Positions 36,985 through 39,713 of a stretch of DNA of 39,713 bases are shown here, piece by piece. The notes beneath the pieces are model-generated. The model was not told the origin of the DNA, did no database searches, and saw nothing but the letters and a program-made list of their open reading frames with translations. Position numbers and translations under genes: made by a program. Source of the DNA: Opitutaceae bacterium (lineage in GTDB: Bacteria > Verrucomicrobiota > Verrucomicrobiia > Opitutales > Opitutaceae); assembly GCA_947471115.1 (NCBI GenBank), contig CANIXX010000004.1, forward strand, positions 1 through 39,713, written 5' to 3'. Numbering within the stretch: position 1 is the stretch's first letter; the number at the start of each line of letters is the position of its first letter.

Positions 36985-38868
36985 CTAAACGACGCCCGCC
37001 CGCCCGCCTACCACTTTCGTGAGCTCTCCAACACTTTGACGCAGTGAGTCGGCTTGCACGCTGAGCGACTCGGCGACTTTGGCGCCTTCCTCAGTTTGGA
37101 CTACACTCGCTTGCACAATCGCGTCCATCTGGGTGACCGAGTTATTGAGCATCACAATGCCTTGGGTCTGCTCGTCCGAAGCGAGTGAGATTTCGGCGAC
37201 CAAGTCATCCACTGCGCGTGATTTTTCGGCGATATCGCGTAACCGACTCGACACTTGGCCACAAATCGCGACGCCACGGTTACTCTTATCCAAAGAATCG
37301 GCGAGTTTGACGGCGGTCTCCTTGGACGCACTCGCACTGCGTTGGGCGAGCGCACGAACCTCTTCGGCAACCACCGCAAAACCAGCCCCCGCTTCACCGG
37401 CACGGGCAGCTTCAACCGCTGCATTGAGCGCCAAAATATTGGTTTGGAAGGCAATTTCGTCGATGGTTTTGATGATTTTTGAAATTCCCATACTGGACAC
37501 CTTTATCGCCTCCATCGCCGTGTTCATCGATTCCACTTCACCCGTGCCAGCTTCGGCGGCGGTGCGGGATTCACTGGCGATAAGCTTGGCCTGCTGCGCC
37601 GCTTCAGTGTTCCGCTTAGCCATACTGGCAATCTCATGGAGCGCTGAGCTGGTTTCCTCCAGCGAGGCGGCCTGAGTGGATGCGCCTTCGGCCAACATAC
37701 GCCCCGATTCCGACATCTGCGTGGCGGCGGATAGGACCGAGTCCGAACTGACATGCAGGTTTTGAGCAATATTCGAAATGCGACGACTGATACGACGGGC
37801 AATCATGAATGCCACAGCGCCACCCACCAGAATGCTCAAAGCCGAAACTCCCAAACTGACCTTCGAGGTCAAATTGATCTGATGGGCAATGGTATCCTGC
37901 CCGGAGGCAAATTCGACCTCGGCAAAATGACGTAACTTCCCCACCTGCTTCTCAACCAAGATAATACGATCTTCAAAGAAATCGGTGTCGGTACCGGCTG
38001 CCGCGTTGGCTAGGGCAAGATCACAGGACTTGTCGAACTGCACGACCAGCGCGCCCAACAACTCTTGGGCAGCGGCATCGAGTTCGCGTTTCTTTAATGC
38101 AGCAACCCCCGCATTAAACCGGGCCCGACCAATGAAATTCAAATCGGCCACCGACTCCGAAAATAAAACAAGCAGAACAGGCCGCCCCAGCTCAGCGAAA
38201 GCCTTGGCGTCAATTACGCCCAGAGCACTGGAACGTCGGTAGACTTTGGAAAGTGCTTCACGCTCTTCTGCCAAGCGTTTCATCGTGCCGAGGCGGGCAT
38301 TCGCCAGATCAAAAGCCTTATCAGCGGCCCCACCTAGTTCAACCATATCGGTGGCGAGTTTCCCCACCAATTCGCCTACCGTGAGCGGAGCCACCGCCTC
38401 TTCGGTCTTAACCTCGTCCGCTTTCGGCTTTGTCGTATCTACTTTCGTCTTAGTTTCGTCTGCTTTCGTCTTTGTCTCGTCTACTTTCGTCTTAGTTTCG
38501 TCTGCATTCGTCTTAGTTTCGTCTACTTTTGACGCTACAACAGGAATCACTCTGTTGTGCAGCGACTTATAATTATCCCCCGCAAACTCCTTTATAATAA
38601 CATTAACCGCAGTCAGCTTGCCTCGACTGGCCGCCTGAAGGGTTGCGATGTCACTGAGTTGCTTGGCTGAAAACGCCTTAAACACATCTTGTCGCAGCCC
38701 GCCCGTCAGCTCAACGACTTGCACCGTCGACTGTAATAAAGGGATATGAACACTACCGGCCTGGTTTACCGAGCGCTGGATACCCCCCAACTCGAAATAT
38801 ACTAAAGCCACGACTAAGACGAAGCCTATGGCCACTACACCAACCGCACTAAGAATTTTACGGAGCAT
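36985..38868 (-). CDS. Methyl-accepting chemotaxis protein
   Basis: N-terminal TM helix, second TM helix ([26 protein letters not shown]), signalling hairpin [49 protein letters not shown]. Confidence 0.95.
   Translation of the reverse strand: MLRKILSAVGVVAIGFVLVVALVYFELGGIQRSVNQAGSVHIPLLQSTVQVVELTGGLRQDVFKAFSAKQLSDIATLQAASRGKLTAVNVIIKEFAGDNYKSLHNRVIPVVASKVDETKTNADETKTKVDETKTKADETKTKVDTTKPKADEVKTEEAVAPLTVGELVGKLATDMVELGGAADKAFDLANARLGTMKRLAEEREALSKVYRRSSALGVIDAKAFAELGRPVLLVLFSESVADLNFIGRARFNAGVAALKKRELDAAAQELLGALVVQFDKSCDLALANAAAGTDTDFFEDRIILVEKQVGKLRHFAEVEFASGQDTIAHQINLTSKVSLGVSALSILVGGAVAFMIARRISRRISNIAQNLHVSSDSVLSAATQMSESGRMLAEGASTQAASLEETSSALHEIASMAKRNTEAAQQAKLIASESRTAAEAGTGEVESMNTAMEAIKVSSMGISKIIKTIDEIAFQTNILALNAAVEAARAGEAGAGFAVVAEEVRALAQRSASASKETAVKLADSLDKSNRGVAICGQVSSRLRDIAEKSRAVDDLVAEISLASDEQTQGIVMLNNSVTQMDAIVQASVVQTEEGAKVAESLSVQADSLRQSVGELTKVVGGRAGVV
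38404..38529 (-). repeat. In-frame tandem repeat, 6 x 21 bp (or 3 x 42 bp), in the chemoreceptor gene
   Basis: Encodes [42 protein letters not shown]. Confidence 0.92.
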
Positions 38869-38881
38869 GGGGGGGGGGGGG
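38869..38881 (-). repeat. Homopolymeric tract (13 G on +, 13 C on the coding strand) abutting the chemoreceptor start codon
   Basis: + strand cat-ggggggggggggg-aatcgg; coding strand 5'-C13-ATG. Confidence 0.9.
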
Positions 38882-38910
38882 AATCGGATGATTGAGACGA
38901 TGCGTTGTGC

Positions 38911-39045
38911 TTATACCAAAAGCTAAATGGTTTTAGACTTTGTTTGGATAAGGGAGGGACGACCTCTGTGTCGTCCGTGCCTCGATCCAGACCACACGGA
39001 GGTGGTCCCTCCCAATGCCTAAATTCAAAGAGACGTTGGTATTAC
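38911..39045. repeat. MITE-like intergenic element with TATACCAA...TTGGTATTA ends and a 19-bp internal hairpin
   Basis: tataccaa (38912-38919) / ttggtatta (39036-39044); internal gggagggacgacctctgtg (38952-38970) versus cacggaggtggtccctccc (38995-39013), about 17/19 complementary. Confidence 0.65.
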
Positions 39046-39250
39046 TGGGGCATTTAGGTAATACGCAGACAAAAAACAGGCGCCGACTCTACAACAGCAG
39101 GCCTATTTGGTTAACCTTTCGGCGCTGGAGAAGCCCGGTAATACCGAGGAACTCATCAACTGCGAAACGAACATCACTATATATATAGTAAACCTGAACG
39201 AAAAGCCGGGAGAACGCCGATCGCCATCGACCGGCGACATCAACCGAAGC

Positions 39251-39713
39251 TTATTTCGACAGATGAGTGACGAGTGCAATGGACTGCTCAATGCCCTCAC
39301 TCATTTCCTCTTTCATATCTTTAAGATAGGACTCTTTTTTATCCTTATCGTAGGATTGGGCGGCCTTGAGAACCAACAAGGGATGTACGATAGCGTGAAT
39401 CGGATCGGTGAAATGCTCATTATCCTCATTCTTCATATCTAATCCAACCTCATGGCCAGGCTTTGCGAAATAACCAAGGTCATGCCACTCGGTCAACAAC
39501 TCGTCGTAACCGAGTTTTTTCATTTCAGGGATATTCGTAATCACCGCATTAAGCAGCTTAGCCCCAGCTGGGTAAGCTTTAATATAAGCCTGAGCTAGAA
39601 TCGTGGATTCAGCGACCAAGACATCAACTTTGGCAGTGACGGTGGCGAGATCGACTTTTTGGGCGATCACCATGTCGACGACCGATTTACCAGCCGCTTG
39701 ATATTTGGCTCCG
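39251..39713 (-). CDS. Hypothetical protein, 5' end truncated by the window
   Basis: Frame is open from 39673 to the window edge (GAKYQAAGKSVVD precedes the track's first Met), so the true start lies outside. Confidence 0.7.
   Translation of the reverse strand, partial: GAKYQAAGKSVVDMVIAQKVDLATVTAKVDVLVAESTILAQAYIKAYPAGAKLLNAVITNIPEMKKLGYDELLTEWHDLGYFAKPGHEVGLDMKNEDNEHFTDPIHAIVHPLLVLKAAQSYDKDKKESYLKDMKEEMSEGIEQSIALVTHLSK

Noticed and set aside
38404-38529. Possible CRISPR-like array from regular 21-bp spacing
   Set aside because: Units are contiguous with no spacers and keep an open reading frame inside the chemoreceptor gene, so it is a coding tandem repeat.
39176-39189. Perfect palindrome ACTATATATATAGT upstream of the chemoreceptor gene
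   Set aside because: Short AT-only alternating sequence; could be a promoter element but is too simple to call without transcription data.

Overview
The window is about 39.7 kb of GC-rich bacterial chromosome. Gene content and intergenic repeat style suggest Verrucomicrobiota/Opitutales, but that is inference only. It is mostly core genome. Recognisable genes, in order: a CBS/DRTGG/DHH family II pyrophosphatase (5' truncated), a LuxR-type response regulator, trmO, cysH, valS, rsmE, tRNA-Leu(CAA), tRNA-Pro(GGG), a HIT protein, a COG0523 (CobW) GTPase, a Ppx/GppA phosphatase, a YebC-like protein, a DUF192 lipoprotein, an M24 peptidase, a GH39-like glycosidase, an IspA-like prenyltransferase, ptsI, an MTAP/PNP phosphorylase, uppS-cdsA-dxr-rseP, a four-gene coupled cassette, dnaE and a methyl-accepting chemotaxis protein. 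I see no CRISPR array, transposase or prophage. The most interesting signals are: (1) a 78-bp direct duplication of the rseP 3' end that brackets the four-gene cassette (DoxX-like / DUF2071 / SAM-methyltransferase / small membrane protein) between rseP and dnaE, which looks like an insertion or duplication scar; (2) a 13-nt homopolymeric C tract directly abutting the chemoreceptor start codon, plus an in-frame 21/42-bp tandem repeat in the same gene; (3) a terminator-like hairpin a few nt upstream of the valS start codon; (4) a lipoprotein with a Sec11-like (Ser-His) signal-peptidase fold; (5) several families of intergenic palindromic or MITE-like repeats and heptanucleotide arrays.
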